A stretch of DNA of 64,000 nucleotides from Pictodentalium vernedei (taxonomy: Eukaryota; Mollusca; Scaphopoda; Dentaliida; Dentaliidae): assembly GCA_031216915.1 (NCBI GenBank), contig CM062297.1, positions 364,449,704 to 364,513,703 on the forward strand, given 5' to 3'. Positions 31,566-42,994 of this stretch are shown here, one piece after another (within the stretch, counting starts at the first letter, position 1; the number at the start of each line of letters is the position of its first letter). A model generated the notes under the pieces. The model had not been told where the DNA came from, did no database searches, and saw only the letters and a list, made by a program, of their open reading frames with translations. Made by a program: the position numbers and the translations under genes.

Positions 31566-34440
31566 ATGACCTGTAGTCTGTGCTAAAGGTTTTCGGGCTT
31601 CGGGCTCGGGCAGCCATCATATTTGAATGATCGCAACCAAAGGGGACAATCTCATCTGGGCATCATCTGGAGTGATCCTGCGAAGTTACAATGAAATCCC
31701 TTCATAAATATGACCTGTAGACAGTACTCAAGGTTTTCGGGCTTCGGGCACCTGTAGCCATCACAGTTGACCAATCATGACTAAAAGGGGATATCATCAT
31801 CTATGCATTATATGGAGTCAACCTAACAGGTTACAATGAAATCCTTCTATAAATATAACCTTTTGCCTATGCTAAATGTTTTTCTGCTCGGGCACCCATC
31901 AAGGCTGAATGATCACAGCCAAAATGGGACGTTCTCATCTAGACATTATTTGGAGTCATCCTACCAAGTTACAATGAAATCCCTTCATAAATATGACCTG
32001 TAGACAGTGCAAAAGGTTTTCGGGCTTTGGGCACCTTTAGCCGTCAAAGTTGCCCAATCATGTCCAAAAGGGGACGGTCTCATCTAGACATTATATGAAG
32101 TCAACCTACCAAGTTACAATGAAATCCCTTCATATATATGACCTGTAGACTGTGCTAAAGGTTTTCGGGCTTCGAGCTCGGGCAGCCATCATGGTAGAAT
32201 GATCGCAACCAAAGGGGACAATCTCATCTGGGCGTCATCTGGAGTGATCCTACGAAGTTACAATGAAATCCCTTCATAAATATGACCAGTAGACTGTGCT
32301 CAAGGTTTTTGGGCTTCGGGCACTTGTAGCCATCACAGCTGACCAATCACGGCCAAAAGGGGATGTCATCATCTAGGCATTATATGGAGTCAACCTAATA
32401 GGTTACAATGAAATCCTTCCATAAATATGACCTTTTACCTATACTAAAGGTTTTTGGGCTCGGGCACCCATCAAGGCTGAATGATCGCGATCAAAATGGG
32501 ACGTTCTCATCTAGACATCATTTGGAGTCATCCTACCAAGTTACAATGAAATCCCCTCATAAATATGACCTGTAGACTGTGCAAAAGGTTTTCGGGCTTC
32601 GGGCACCTTTAGCTGTCACAGTAGCCCAATCATGTCCAAAAGGGGATGTTCTCATCTAGACATTATGAGAAGTTAACCGATCAAGTTACAATGAAATCCC
32701 TTCATAAATATGACCTATAGACTGTGCTAAAGGTTTTCGGGCTTCGGGCTTGGGCAGCCATCATGGCTGAATGATCGCAACCAAAGGGGACAATCTCATC
32801 TGGGCATCATCTGGAGTGATCCTAAGAAGTTACAATGAAATCCCTTCATAAATATGACCTGTAGACTGTGCTCAAGGTTTTCGGGCTTCGGGCACCTGTA
32901 GCCATCACAGTAGACCAATCACGACCAAAAGGGTATGTCATCATCTAGGCATTATATGGAGTCAACCTAACAGGTTACAATGAAATCCTTCTATAAATAT
33001 AACCTTTTGCCTATGCTAAAGGTTTTTGGGCTCGGGCACCCATCAAGGCTGAATGATCACAGCCAAAATGGGACGTTCTCATCTAGACATTATTGGAAGT
33101 CATCCTACCAAGTTACAATGAAATCCCTTCATAAATATGACCTGTAGACAGTGCAAAAGGTTTTCGGGCTTCGGGCACCTTTAGCCGTCAAAGTTGCCCA
33201 ATCATGTCCAAAAGGGGATGTTCTCATCTAGACATTATATGAAGTCAACCTACCAAGTTACAATGAAATCCCTTCATAAATATGATCTGTAGACTGTGCT
33301 TAAGGTTTTCGGGCTTCGAGCTCGGGCAGCCATTATGGTTGAATGATCGCAACCAAAGGGGACAATCTCATCTGTGCGTCATCTGGAGTGATCCTATGAA
33401 GTTACAATGAAATCCCTTCATAAATATGACCAGTAGACTGTGCTCAAGGTTTTTGGGCTTCGGGCACTTGTAGCCATCACAGCTGACCAATCACGGCCAA
33501 AAGGGGATGTCATCATCTAGGCATTATATGGAGTCAACCTAATAGGTTACAATGAAATCCTTCCATAAATATGACCTTTTACCTGTACTAAAGGTTTTTG
33601 GGCTTGGGCACCCATCAAGGCTGAATGATTGCGATCAAAATGGGACGTTCTCATCTAGACATTATTTGGAGTCATCCTACCAAGTTACAATGCAATCCCC
33701 TCATAAATATGACCTGAAGACTGTGCTAAAGGTTTTTGGGCTTCGGGCACCTTTAGCTGTCACAGTAGCCCAATCATGTCCAAAAGGGGATGTTCTCATC
33801 TAGACATTATATGAAGTTAACCGACCAAGTTACAATGAAATCCCTTCATAAATATGACCTACAGACTGTGCTAAAGGTTTTCGGGCTTTGGGCTCGGGCA
33901 GCCATCATGGTTGAATGATCGCAACCAAAGGGGACAATCTCATCTGGGCATTATCTGGAGTGATCCTAAGAAGTTACAATGAAATCCCTTCATAAATATG
34001 ACCTGTAGACTGTGCTCAAGGTTTTCGGGCTTCGGGCACCTGTAGCCATCACAGTTGACCAATCACGACCAAAAGGGGATGTCATCATCTAGGCATTATA
34101 TGGAGTCAACCTAACAGGTTACAATGAAATCCTTCTATAAATATAACCTTTTGCCTATGCTAAAGGTTTTTGGGCTCGGGCACCCATCAAGGCTGAATGA
34201 TCACAGCCAAAATGGGACGTTCTCATCTAGACATTATTTGAAGTCATCCTACCAAGTTACAATGAAATCCCTTCATAAATATGACCTGTAGACAGTGAAA
34301 AAGGTTTTTGGGCTTCGGGCACCTTTAGCTGTCAAAGTTGCCCAATCATGTCCAAAAGGGGACGTTCTCATCTAGACATTATATGAAGTCAACCTACCAA
34401 GTTACAATGAAATCCCTTCATAAATATGACCTGTAGACTG
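31566..34440. repeat. Higher-order tandem array, 572-bp unit of four 143-bp monomers
   Basis: Monomer classes A-B-C-D repeat in order. The word CAGCCAT of class A falls at 31611, 32183, 32755, 33327 and 33899, spaced exactly 572 bp each time. Odd and even 572-bp blocks differ by shared variants (for example CGGGC versus CGAGC, and CACGACC versus CACGGCC), giving an eight-monomer 1144-bp superunit. The array ends inside a monomer at 34440, where a type 1 element begins. The monomers are distantly like the core units of the type 2 elements. Confidence 0.9.
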
Positions 34441-35427
34441 CGATTTGAACAAACTTGAATCAGATCCACCCTACAATGTTGCATACCAAATATCAAAAGA
34501 TTCTGCCTGCTGGATCTGGAGAAGATGATTTTTGAAGAAATTTCCCTGAAATGCATTAAGTTTGAAATCAGGCTCCTATACTGAGCCCAAATATGAATCC
34601 AAGGGGCCGATTTGAACAAACTTGAATCATATCCACCCTGCAATGTTGCATACCAAATATCAAAAGATTCTGCCTGCTGGATCTGGAGATTTTTTAAAAT
34701 GTTTTTCCCATTGCCTACAAGTGTTAAAAAGTGCTGACTCAGCACTTTTTCAAAAGTCCTGAAAAAAGTACCTTGTGATCAAACCGATAGAGATTTTTTT
34801 TAACCATTCTATTCTACTGGATAAAAGTAAGTTTTATACAAAATAACAATTCTCTGTGCCGTGTAGTTTTGGAGATAAGGCAGTTTTAATGTTTTTCCTA
34901 TTTTTAGCTCCCGAGGTTCCCACGGGGCAATGAGAAAAATTTTTTTGCATCAATCAACTACTTATGACCCATTATCATCTCATATCAAATTTGGTTCAAA
35001 TCGACCTCACGGTTCTGAAAACAGAAATTTTGGGCGTAGCCAAAATATTTGCCCATCCCATAATGAAGGCAAATAATGCGCGACAAACTTCTCTTGAACA
35101 AACTTGATTCTAAACCTCAAAAGGACTCTGTATACCACATATCAAGTCTCTGCTACTGGTGGTTCATTAGAAGAAGATTTTCAAAAAAATTGGACATTTC
35201 TTCCCCACTCCTCTGCTCAATATGAGCCAAAACCTAATTTGCATAAAAATCAAAATGCCCCTATATAACCACTACTTACATAAAATTTAATTAAAATGTG
35301 GCCAGGGGTTTAGGAGAAAGAGGCTCAAACACCACCTTCACATAGAACAACGGACGACGGAGGGACGACGGACGAAGAGTGATAAGAAAAGCTCACCCAG
35401 ATTTTCAGTCAGGTGAGCTAATAATGC
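34441..35427 (-). mobile_element. HINE type 1, 5' part
   Basis: Two core units (CTGCCTGCTGGATCTGGAGAAG, in parts) lead into the unique segment GTGCTGACTCAGCAC...GTGCCGTGTAGTTTTGGAG. The terminus is AGCTCACCCAG...TCAGGTGAGCT at about 35392-35420. It contains the intact form of the sites where E4 and E5 inserted in another copy. Confidence 0.6.
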
Positions 35428-36345
35428 AAGACCTCAGATATATAGACAATAAACATATAGTGTGTTTTTATATCTGTGTTATACAACGAGTTGAAATATG
35501 GTTTATTTTTTCGAGGCTTCGCCGAGAAAAAATAAACCATATTTCAACGAGTTGTATAACACAGATATAAAAACACACTATATGTTTATTGTTTTTATCT
35601 GATAACAAACAGACACCCGTCTCGTGCATCTACCCGACTTATATATGCTTCCCACGGGCCTCCAAAGAAAACCAGTCTACGAGACAAAAGAAATAGGACA
35701 AGACACATAGAGTTGTGTCCCTTACATTACAAAATCGATGACGGCGATTGTAAAGTGCGATTGCACTTCTTGCATCATGTAACTGCGCTGGAACAAAATA
35801 AATTTCAACTATTTTATTAACAGTAACAAAACGGTGTTTCAGTAGAGTTATTCTTTTTTGACATAGTTCCAGTTTTCTTCCGTGTTTTATGCTGTAGTCC
35901 CAATGTAACAAATAATTTTGCGTTTGTTTACAATTTTTACAAAGTGTTTTTTTTTCAGGTAGAGCAGACAAACTTTTAATTAGCGCAGTTCCGCGAGTAC
36001 TTTTGATCGAGGCCGTGACTATAAATAGTTCGCAGTCGCCGCATACTAATTACTATTAACATTCAAGTAATTTCTACAATGTTTTGAAGCAAAATTTTAG
36101 GTTGCCTTTATTGAAGCAAAATAAATAAGAAATGACACCATCAGAGGATTTTGACAAAGTGCAATAAGCGTACAATTAAAACCTGCCCTGTGATATAACG
36201 ATGTTTCATGAATGAATGAATGAAAATGGAATTGAAAGAGGTCAGAGGTCGTTCGCATAAATTATAATTATATACAACACCCGTTATATATACTTCAAGT
36301 ATATACAACGGGTGTTATACTCTATGGTTATCAGATAAAAAGCAT
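35428..36345. mobile_element. Hairpin-rich element of unknown type
   Basis: Begins with a 147-bp near-perfect palindrome (35446-35592). An inverted pair, TTTTTATCTGATAAC at about 35593 and GTTATCAGATAAAAA at about 36327, bounds 750 bp. A second palindrome, TATACAACACCCGTTATATA with its complement, lies just inside the right end (about 36268-36318). A 110-codon minus-strand ORF (35639-35971) is present but not recognised. The layout resembles Helentron-like ends, but the class is not certain. Confidence 0.5.
35446..35592. repeat. 147-bp palindrome (72-bp arms, TTC loop)
   Basis: Arms pair at 70 of 72 positions around GGC-TTC-GCC. The two mismatches lie in ACAACGAGTTG. This could extrude as a cruciform or fold as a long RNA hairpin. 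Confidence 0.95.
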
Positions 36346-37393
36346 TAAATACTTGTTTCCTGCATTCTGATGCCAAACTGTGTTTCTAAAGTAAAGAAAA
36401 TTTGATATCCTCCCTCCCCACCCAAATCTTTTAAAGACAGAAAACTGATCAAGAGAGGTGTGGGGGTGGTGGCATCAGTCAATCACTGTTAATTGATGCT
36501 CTATGCAACATTTAACCCATAAAGGCCTGTTTATGACTTTGATCACATTTAATGCAACAGAACAGGTACCCCAACATGCAGTATCAGGGTTAACTCACAT
36601 TCTAAGTACCCTGGAAGGTGTTTTTAGACAAGTCTTGGCTGCCTATATAAGCAGCCAAAACTTGCATAAAAACAACTACAAAGCCACAGCATGTAGACTG
36701 TCAAGACAGGTGAGCAAATAATTATAGAGATCTTGAATTAATGTCCATCTGCTCTCGACCAAAAGGGAAATGAGATAAAAGATTAGATGCCCTTAATTGA
36801 AGATCTATTTCAGTTTCAAGCATTTGAATGCAATTAACAGCTTTGGGTTTCTCCGGGATAAAATATGTTGCAACATAAACTCTCTTATCCAAACAAATGA
36901 CCCACATGAACCGTGAATAATACCAGCAATCTGCACCTTGGATTATTTATACATATTGTATGGTAAAACATTCATTTTTTGTTGGAATAAAAAAATACAA
37001 AAGACCAAAAAATAAATATGAAATCCCAAGTTACATTACCTGCAAATATGGGTTTCCAGCACTCTATCAGTTATCCCTTTCCCTGACACGATTCATAGAG
37101 GGCATTACCAAATGTTTTCCATAAATATATCCAAAAAAAAATTGATTTTCGCTTCAAAACCATAGCTTTTGACCTCTCACAGGAATGATTCAAAAGGACT
37201 TGTTACACTTATAGTTCAAAAATGATATCTGGATGAAAAAGTGAAATAGCAGTAGTAAGCTGGCCAATGTGTTAGACAATTAGTCAACACAAATCTTTTC
37301 TACTTAATATATACCCCTCTACCATAAATGTTTCACAAGTTTCATGTTCTGACACATCTACTACAAAAAATGTTTTCAATAACTCATACATAC
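36346..37393. other. Intron stretch next to annexin exon B
   Basis: No recognised gene. A 61-codon minus-strand ORF at 36722-36907 has no family I know. The stretch at 36362-36405 repeats sequence from about 26845. TTAACCC and GGGTTAA words near 36511 and 36585 hint at further piggyBac-type fragments but lack paired ends. Confidence 0.35.
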
Positions 37394-37469
37394 CAATAGC
37401 TTCAAATCCTTTTTTCAGATCTCCGGACATTTCTCTGCCAATTGAATTCAGAATATCTCGACCACATAA
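37394..37469 (-). CDS. Annexin exon B (end of repeat 3)
   Basis: Acceptor TATTTTACAG and donor ATTG/GTATGT bound 76 nt on the minus strand. It starts in phase 0 with LCGRDILNSIGREMSGDLKK and ends GFEAI plus one base, which pairs with the next exon to give Val. GREMSGDL is the annexin helix D-E segment. Its Glu lies exactly 38 residues after the KVGT loop in exon A, completing the calcium-site spacing of repeat 3. Confidence 0.95.
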
Positions 37470-37639
37470 CTGTAAAATATAGATATAATTGATATCATAT
37501 ATTTATTCATTGGTGTTCAAAGTCATTTTCAGCCTCTATGTCTATACCGGACTATGATATTATAAGTTTGCAGTAAAGTTTAACCAAAAGTTACACCTAT
37601 TCTGCCTTCCCACTTTAGTGGACAACTACACCATGCAAC

Positions 37640-38540
37640 TTGTTTACCATAGAGAACTTGTTTACCATTGTGAACAAGAGCACCAAGAAGCATGTGCTTG
37701 TGCCTCTGACACAGCATAACAATTTTCCAAGTCCAACAAGGGTCACAACTGCTGTTCTATCATCATACCAAAGAACAACCAAATTTGATTATCCACACTT
37801 GAGGTACATGTTTGTATTAATTTATTTTCTAAGTCCAACAAGGGCCACAACTCTGGCAAGAAAGTGTGTACAGAATCTATATTTTGTACAGATCCTTCTC
37901 TGATGCTGGACAACCAAATTATCCACACCTGAGCTACAATGTTAAATGTTTGTACGATGCACTTTCTGAGGAACCATAACTCTGGAGAGAATGTGCCGAC
38001 AGAATCTGTGCTACAAGGAGCTCATTTCCCCCATACTGGTCTGTCAGCATACAACCAAATTTGATCATTCACTCCCAAGCAACAGGGCGAAAATGGTTGT
38101 ACAGACACATTTTCTAAGTCCAACAGGGGGCCACAACTCTGGCAGGTAAGTGCAGACAGAACTTGTATTATGTAGAGATCCTGTCCCTCATGCTGGTCTA
38201 TCAGCATAACAATGTTCAACCATCCACACCAGACCTACAAGGCATTTCCCAATTCCAACAAAGAGCCATAACTCTGGGAAGAAATTGCAGACAGAATCCA
38301 TCCTACATGATCCTTTCTCCCATGCTGGTCTATCAGCATACAAAAAGACAACCAAATTTTAATATTAGCATCGTATCTGCAAGGCAAAATGTTTGCACAG
38401 ATACATTTTTAAAATCCATCAAGGTGAAAGAACTCTTGCAAGAAAGTAAAGACAAAATTTGTGTGTTTGGAGATTCCTTCCTCCCAGGCTGGTTTCTTTT
38501 TGCTTCTGAAACATATTTCATGAAAACTCACTGATCATAA
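37640..38540. repeat. Degenerate tandem array, about 140-bp units
   Basis: Five to six diverged copies of CCAACAAGGGCCACAACTCTGG (in parts), with GACAGAATC and GTCTATCAGCATA, lie at about 37731, 37833, 37970, 38118, 38257 and 38416. These units are typical of non-autonomous element cores in bivalves. No terminal hairpin was located, so it may be a fragment of a larger element. Confidence 0.65.
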
Positions 38541-38800
38541 GCTAAATTTTTCATTCAAAAAATTGAAATATTTAGTTACTCAAGAATTTTCTTGTGCTGT
38601 ATCTTTTTCCAAGTCATCTTAGATAAAGAGTTAATGGATTTGGTATTCCTATAAAAAGCGCAACTTCAGCTGCCAGTTCAGATGAATAAAAATGCTGATA
38701 GGATCGCCAATCCAATGTCGAGTTGTGACAGCACAAAAGTGGGTTTAATCATTATCAACTTATCGTCTGGAAACCAATTGTTTACAATTTACTATGTGAA

Positions 38801-38828
38801 GGGTCACTGTGACCTTGACCTTTGACCT
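38801..38828. promoter_or_regulatory. IR3 plus direct TGACCT repeats (nuclear-receptor-like)
   Basis: GGGTCACTGTGACCT is an inverted repeat with a 3-base spacer. TGACCT at 38810, 38816 and 38823 forms DR0 and DR1 arrangements. The DR1 form is the consensus for RXR/HNF4/COUP-TF-type receptors. Function is untested. Confidence 0.4.
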
Positions 38829-39259
38829 AGTGATTCCAAAATAAATAGGGCTCTTTCTTGAACCAATGCCATACTACCTATGAAGTTTCATGAATGTAGG
38901 TGGAACCATTGTCAAATTATCATCTGGAAACCAACTGTTTACAATTTATTATGTTCAAGATCAGTGACCTTGGCCTTTGACCTAGTGAATCCAAAATAAA
39001 TAGGGCTCTTCCACTCACCTAGGCCAACCTACCTATGAATGTGGGTCACACCATTATCAAGTTATCATCTGGAAATCAATTGTTTACTATTTACTATGTT
39101 GAAGGTTACTGTGACCTTGACCTTTCACCTAACAAGACCAAAATGAATAGGGTTCTTCCTCTCACTGATGCCAACCTACCTATGAAGTTTCATGAATGTG
39201 GGTCGAAACATTATCAAGTTATCATCCGGAAACCAATTGTTTACGATTTACTATGTTGA

Positions 39260-39274
39260 AGGTCACTGTGACCT
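39260..39274. promoter_or_regulatory. Perfect IR3 AGGTCA palindrome (ERE-like)
   Basis: AGGTCACTGTGACCT matches the estrogen-response-element consensus AGGTCAnnnTGACCT exactly. It is the only perfect copy in the array. Confidence 0.45.
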
Positions 39275-39707
39275 TGACTTTTCACCTAGCAAGTCCAAAA
39301 TAAATAGGGTTCTTCCTCTCACTGATGCCAACCTAACTATGAAGTTTCATGAACATGGGTCGAACCATTATCAGGTCATCATCCGGAAACCAATTGTTTT
39401 GATTTATTATGTTCAGGGTTACTGTGACCTTGACCTTTGACCTAGTGAGTCCAAAATAAATAGGTTTCTTCCTCAGACAAAGGCCAACCTACATATGAAG
39501 TTTCATGTGGGTTGAACCATAGTCAAGTTATCATCCGGAAACCAATTGTTCACAATTTACTATGTTCAAGGTCACTGTGATCCTGACCTTCAACAAAGCA
39601 AGTCCAAAATTAATAGGGTTCTTTCTCTCACCGATACCAACCTACTAAGAAGTTTCATGAACATGGGTTGAACCATTATTTCGACTAAAAATGATAGCAT
39701 TACACTA

Positions 39708-40145
39708 CAGTGGAGCCCACTTAATTGGATATCTGCCCACTTTATTGGATATCTTTTAACTGAATAACCCCATTAATTGAATATAATTTCCCAACAGAAA
39801 ACCACTTACAATACCTCCAGTACAAATTTGAATATTGGTTTTAGAGTAAGCCGCTGTTAATTGAATAGAAATCTTGTAAACTATCGAGAAATTACCTTGA
39901 CTCTCCCCAACTGACCTTTGTTTATAGACCTATTTGGCCTCAGTACATCCAATACATAATGTATTTATCTATTAATTTATTATATCTTGTTTGACATAGC
40001 TCATGGAGCTCTGTCAAACAAGATATAATAAAATAAACGCTAAGTTTATCTCTAGAATATAAGAAAGGGACACAATCCATGTTAATTGAATACTCCTGTT
40101 AATTGAATAATTTTCATTGGCAAAGTGGCTATTCAATTAACACTG
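39708..40145. mobile_element. MITE copy 1 (438 bp, TA-flanked)
   Basis: Ends CAGTGGAGCCCACTTAATTG and CAATTAACACTG are inverted and each bordered by TA. The TA target and CAGTG-type ends suggest a pogo/Tigger or other Tc1-mariner relative. The body repeats TTAATTGAATA and holds a central palindrome near 39979-40030 (TTGTTTGACA..AGCTC). No ORF. Confidence 0.8.
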
Positions 40146-41091
40146 TAGTTGCTTGTTAACTGGAAGAGTGAAGATAGCCCATGCAGGTACCGCAACTTGA
40201 GGCTTCATATTCAGCTTCTACATTTTGTATTACCTTGGAAGTGATATTATTTAGTTTGTAAGGATTTTCTTTTTTGTTACAATTTATGAGGCACCAAAGG
40301 CATTTTATGAGGGACCAAAGGCACTCTCTCATAAATTGTAACAAGACAAAACATAATTAAGCCCTCTAACAGTTAATCAACAGTGAAGGCCATAATAGGT
40401 CAGATACTTTTACTGGTTGAAGAAATTGGTGTACCGTGTACCAGAAGTGATCTTGGCATCAAGTACTACCTTGCAGACATTTCAACAAACTAACTACTGA
40501 TCACAAGTGGGGATTTTGCTAGACTGGCACCAGCTGATGGCATATTCACAATTACAATGACATATGCCTTGGAGTACTGTTTTCCACCACACTGATGGGG
40601 GTGGTGGGGAGGGGGGAATGAAGAACAAATGTGAAAATCTGGTAACCTGTCAAGAAATTACCCTGTCTCTCCCCAGTTTTTCTTTGTTTATAGACCTATT
40701 TGGCCTCAGTGCATCCAATATAGGCATTTAATCTATTATATTTTGTTTGACAGGGCTCATGGAGCTCTGTCAAACAAGATATAATAGAATAAAGGCAAGT
40801 TTGATCACTAGACTACAGGAAAGTGACACAATCCCTGTTTATTGAATACTCCTGTTAATTGAATAATTTTCGTTGGCAAAGTGGCTATTCAATTAATAGG
40901 ACTCCACTGTACTTCTAACCTACACTGCCACATACAGAATCATCACGACAAAGAATATAAAACTCTTCTTGAAAAAGAATGATGGTCTGTGATACCTGCA
41001 AAGTGACTTGGTGTCAAGGTAAGAAAAAAGTATCAAATCACTCAATGCTCTGGTAATGTTATGAAATCTGTGATTCCAGGGAAAGGGTTAA
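40146..41091. other. Intron stretch with a truncated MITE
   Basis: No gene. At about 40636-40909 lies a 5'-truncated second copy of the MITE family, with the same palindrome (about 40732-40786) and an intact right end, CTCCACTG then TA. A short inverted pair TTACAATTTATGAG / CTCATAAATTGTAA is at about 40277-40342. Confidence 0.6.
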
Positions 41092-41322
41092 CCCTTAAGG
41101 GCCTGGACAACTGTCCTGAAATCACACCCGACCACGGCTTATACTTGCCAAGTGGCTGAACAGTGATTTCTAGTCATGTCATAGCTACCTTAATAGGCAG
41201 CCAGACATGCATAGAGACATCTGCCTATGTAATTTGTCTATTGTCATCAGGACCTACTCATGATGGCATGTTTGGAGCACCTGTTCTTAGGTCGTAAAAA
41301 ACGGAAATAGGCCCCCTAAGGG
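41092..41322. mobile_element. piggyBac-type MITE (231 bp)
   Basis: Ends CCCTTAAGGGCC and GGCCCCCTAAGGG are inverted and bordered by TTAA (41088-41091, 41323-41326). The sequence just before the left TTAA (GGGAAAGGG) looks like the end of another element of the same type. Confidence 0.7.
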
Positions 41323-41706
41323 TTAAATTAATATTAACTAACTTTTTCCATGCTGCTGGCAGATATTCCTGCCCAGCACAGGGTTTCTCGTGTGATTGAA
41401 ATCAATATAATTTGAGCACATTTAATCAAATTTTCCCCTTGTAAATTGAATGGATTTTTCCATCAAAGATTTCTTGTGCTATACTAAGATTAATTTTTTA
41501 ATCACATCTAGTCATGGCTGCTTAAAAGCAGCCATGACATGATTTTATGAAAAATATCTTAAAAATACTCAGCAGGTTAAGAGTTAAAAGTTAGATGCAC
41601 ATACCTGTCATACAATTTGTCAATTGAAAATTTGAAAAGAATAAAAACTAAAAATCGGAAATGCAAAACACACGTGGCTGTGTTTTATTGTTTTTCTAAG
41701 TAATGG
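41323..41706. other. Intron stretch, nothing recognised
   Basis: AT-rich, without ORF, repeat or motif I can name, apart from a short inverted pair around TCATGGCTGC / GCAGCCATGA (about 41512-41535). Confidence 0.4.
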
Positions 41707-42077
41707 AAATATAAATTTTATAGTAAATTTCCTTTCTTAAAATACCTACCACAATTGTTAATTACAGTCTTGCACTACAGTGGAAGACCCTAACTCGGAT
41801 AAAATATTCTCTATTTTAATCTTTCCCAAGAGTTGTGGGAAAGAAAAGTGGTGTAAAAAACACCACGAAAAAATAAGTCAAAACTGGGCCAAGCGCCATC
41901 GGTGCACACCCAGTATGTGACGTTCTTCCCTAGTACAAATCCACGACTTCCGTTAACCAATGCGCAATGCAGTCATCAATTCATCATTCTTTTGAGTCCG
42001 CCAACATAGGAGTTATGTGATCAGCGGGGAGGAAGGATTCTTACCCAAAGAAGAAGACGGGAGGGCCTCCATGTGAA

Positions 42078-42163
42078 CAATTGTGGTAGGTATAATTAGA
42101 AAGGAAATTTACTATAAAATTTATATTTCTTATCAACCTACCTTACAATTGTTTACTACAGGC
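42078..42163. repeat. E6 internal complementary region
   Basis: CAATTGTGGTAGG...TTTACTATAAAATTTATAT (complement of the left end) runs straight into TTCTTATCAACCTACC...TTGTTTACTACAGGC (complement of the right end). The predicted circle junction is GATAAGAA-ATATAAATTTT. Confidence 0.85.
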
Positions 42164-42280
42164 TGAATAGACAATAGGATGGAGGGAATTACATAACCAA
42201 CCCACACATAACTCAATTGCACTGGAACTGTGGACAGAGGAAGAGATCCCTAGTCCTATCAAACCATAGCATCATAAACA

Positions 42281-42990
42281 TTAGTGAAAGACAATATGGT
42301 GATGTGCGACACACAGACAGAAAGGGCAGTAACAGAACGCAGCTGGAACTGACCCTGTAAGAAGTTGAATGATGGGATAGACAACAGCCTGAGCAGAAGA
42401 AAGAGGGCCCGTAGAACAAAGGTCCTCTGTCTGCTCCTGCAACTGTCGCAGAAAAGTGGAGAAGGTAGCATTTCTCCAGTAGGCTGCCAGCATAACATCC
42501 GACAACATGATGGAGTTAGTATAAGCCCCGAGAGGAAGACAATGCACGCACCTCGTGGCAGAAAAACAATTGGTAATACAATCGCCAGTAGCTAGACGAG
42601 TAGAAGCTGCATGAATAGCAAGACAAATCCATCGAGAAATGGATTCAGGAGAGATCTGGCATGTGAGAAAACGCATATCCACCTCCGGATAAAGGCTCGA
42701 ACGCACCCCCCCCCCCCCCCAAACAAGTAGAGCAGCACCCAAGAAAGCGTCCATCTTATAGTAAACTGCAAAGTCCTAGGCCTTTTCAAGGAAAAGTGAT
42801 GAACAAGCTTGGTTAGGTTGAGTGCCGAAACGATGCGATACCACATATGAAAAAGGTCTCCGAAGCATGGACTTGTACCCATTGCTGGAGACCCCCAGAA
42901 ACAAACATATACTAGAAACTCCGCAATCGGTGTGATCAAAGGAGTGACAGAAGCAACAGAGTGATTGCACACCAGCGACAGAAGAACCTT
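42281..42990 (-). pseudogene. Tyrosine recombinase remnant of E6
   Basis: Fragments in different frames match the E1/E2 recombinase: LKRPRTLQFTIRWTLSWVLL (compare NRPRTLRLIPKWNLAWVLL) and AAYWRNATFSTFLRQLQEQT (compare AAYWSQPSTFTNFYLRNIES). The nucleophile-bearing FYLR segment reads FLRQ, so the catalytic tyrosine is not visible. A C-run at 42708-42720 interrupts the gene. Confidence 0.75.
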
Positions 42991-42994
42991 CTAC

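Larger units (their letters stand above)
38690..39690. repeat. Tandem array, about 154-bp units with nuclear-receptor-like sites
   Basis: About six copies of ACCTATGAAGTTTCATGAA... and CGGAAACCAATTGTTTAC, then GTCACTGTGACCTTGACC. The GGTCA-CTG-TGACC block recurs at about 38801, 38956, 39103, 39260, 39416 and 39569. Individual copies carry substitutions in the palindrome. Confidence 0.85.

Noticed and set aside
29090-34440. CRISPR-like array (regular repeats)
   Set aside because: Units are contiguous 143-bp monomers without unique spacers, in a eukaryotic intron.
36722-36907. 61-codon minus-strand ORF
   Set aside because: No recognised domain, no clear splice sites, and it lies within repeat-rich intron.
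37041-37064. Possible annexin micro-exon on the minus strand (reads like CWKPIFA)
   Set aside because: The real exon for that segment (16743-16855) has full-length similarity and exact phase, so this is chance.
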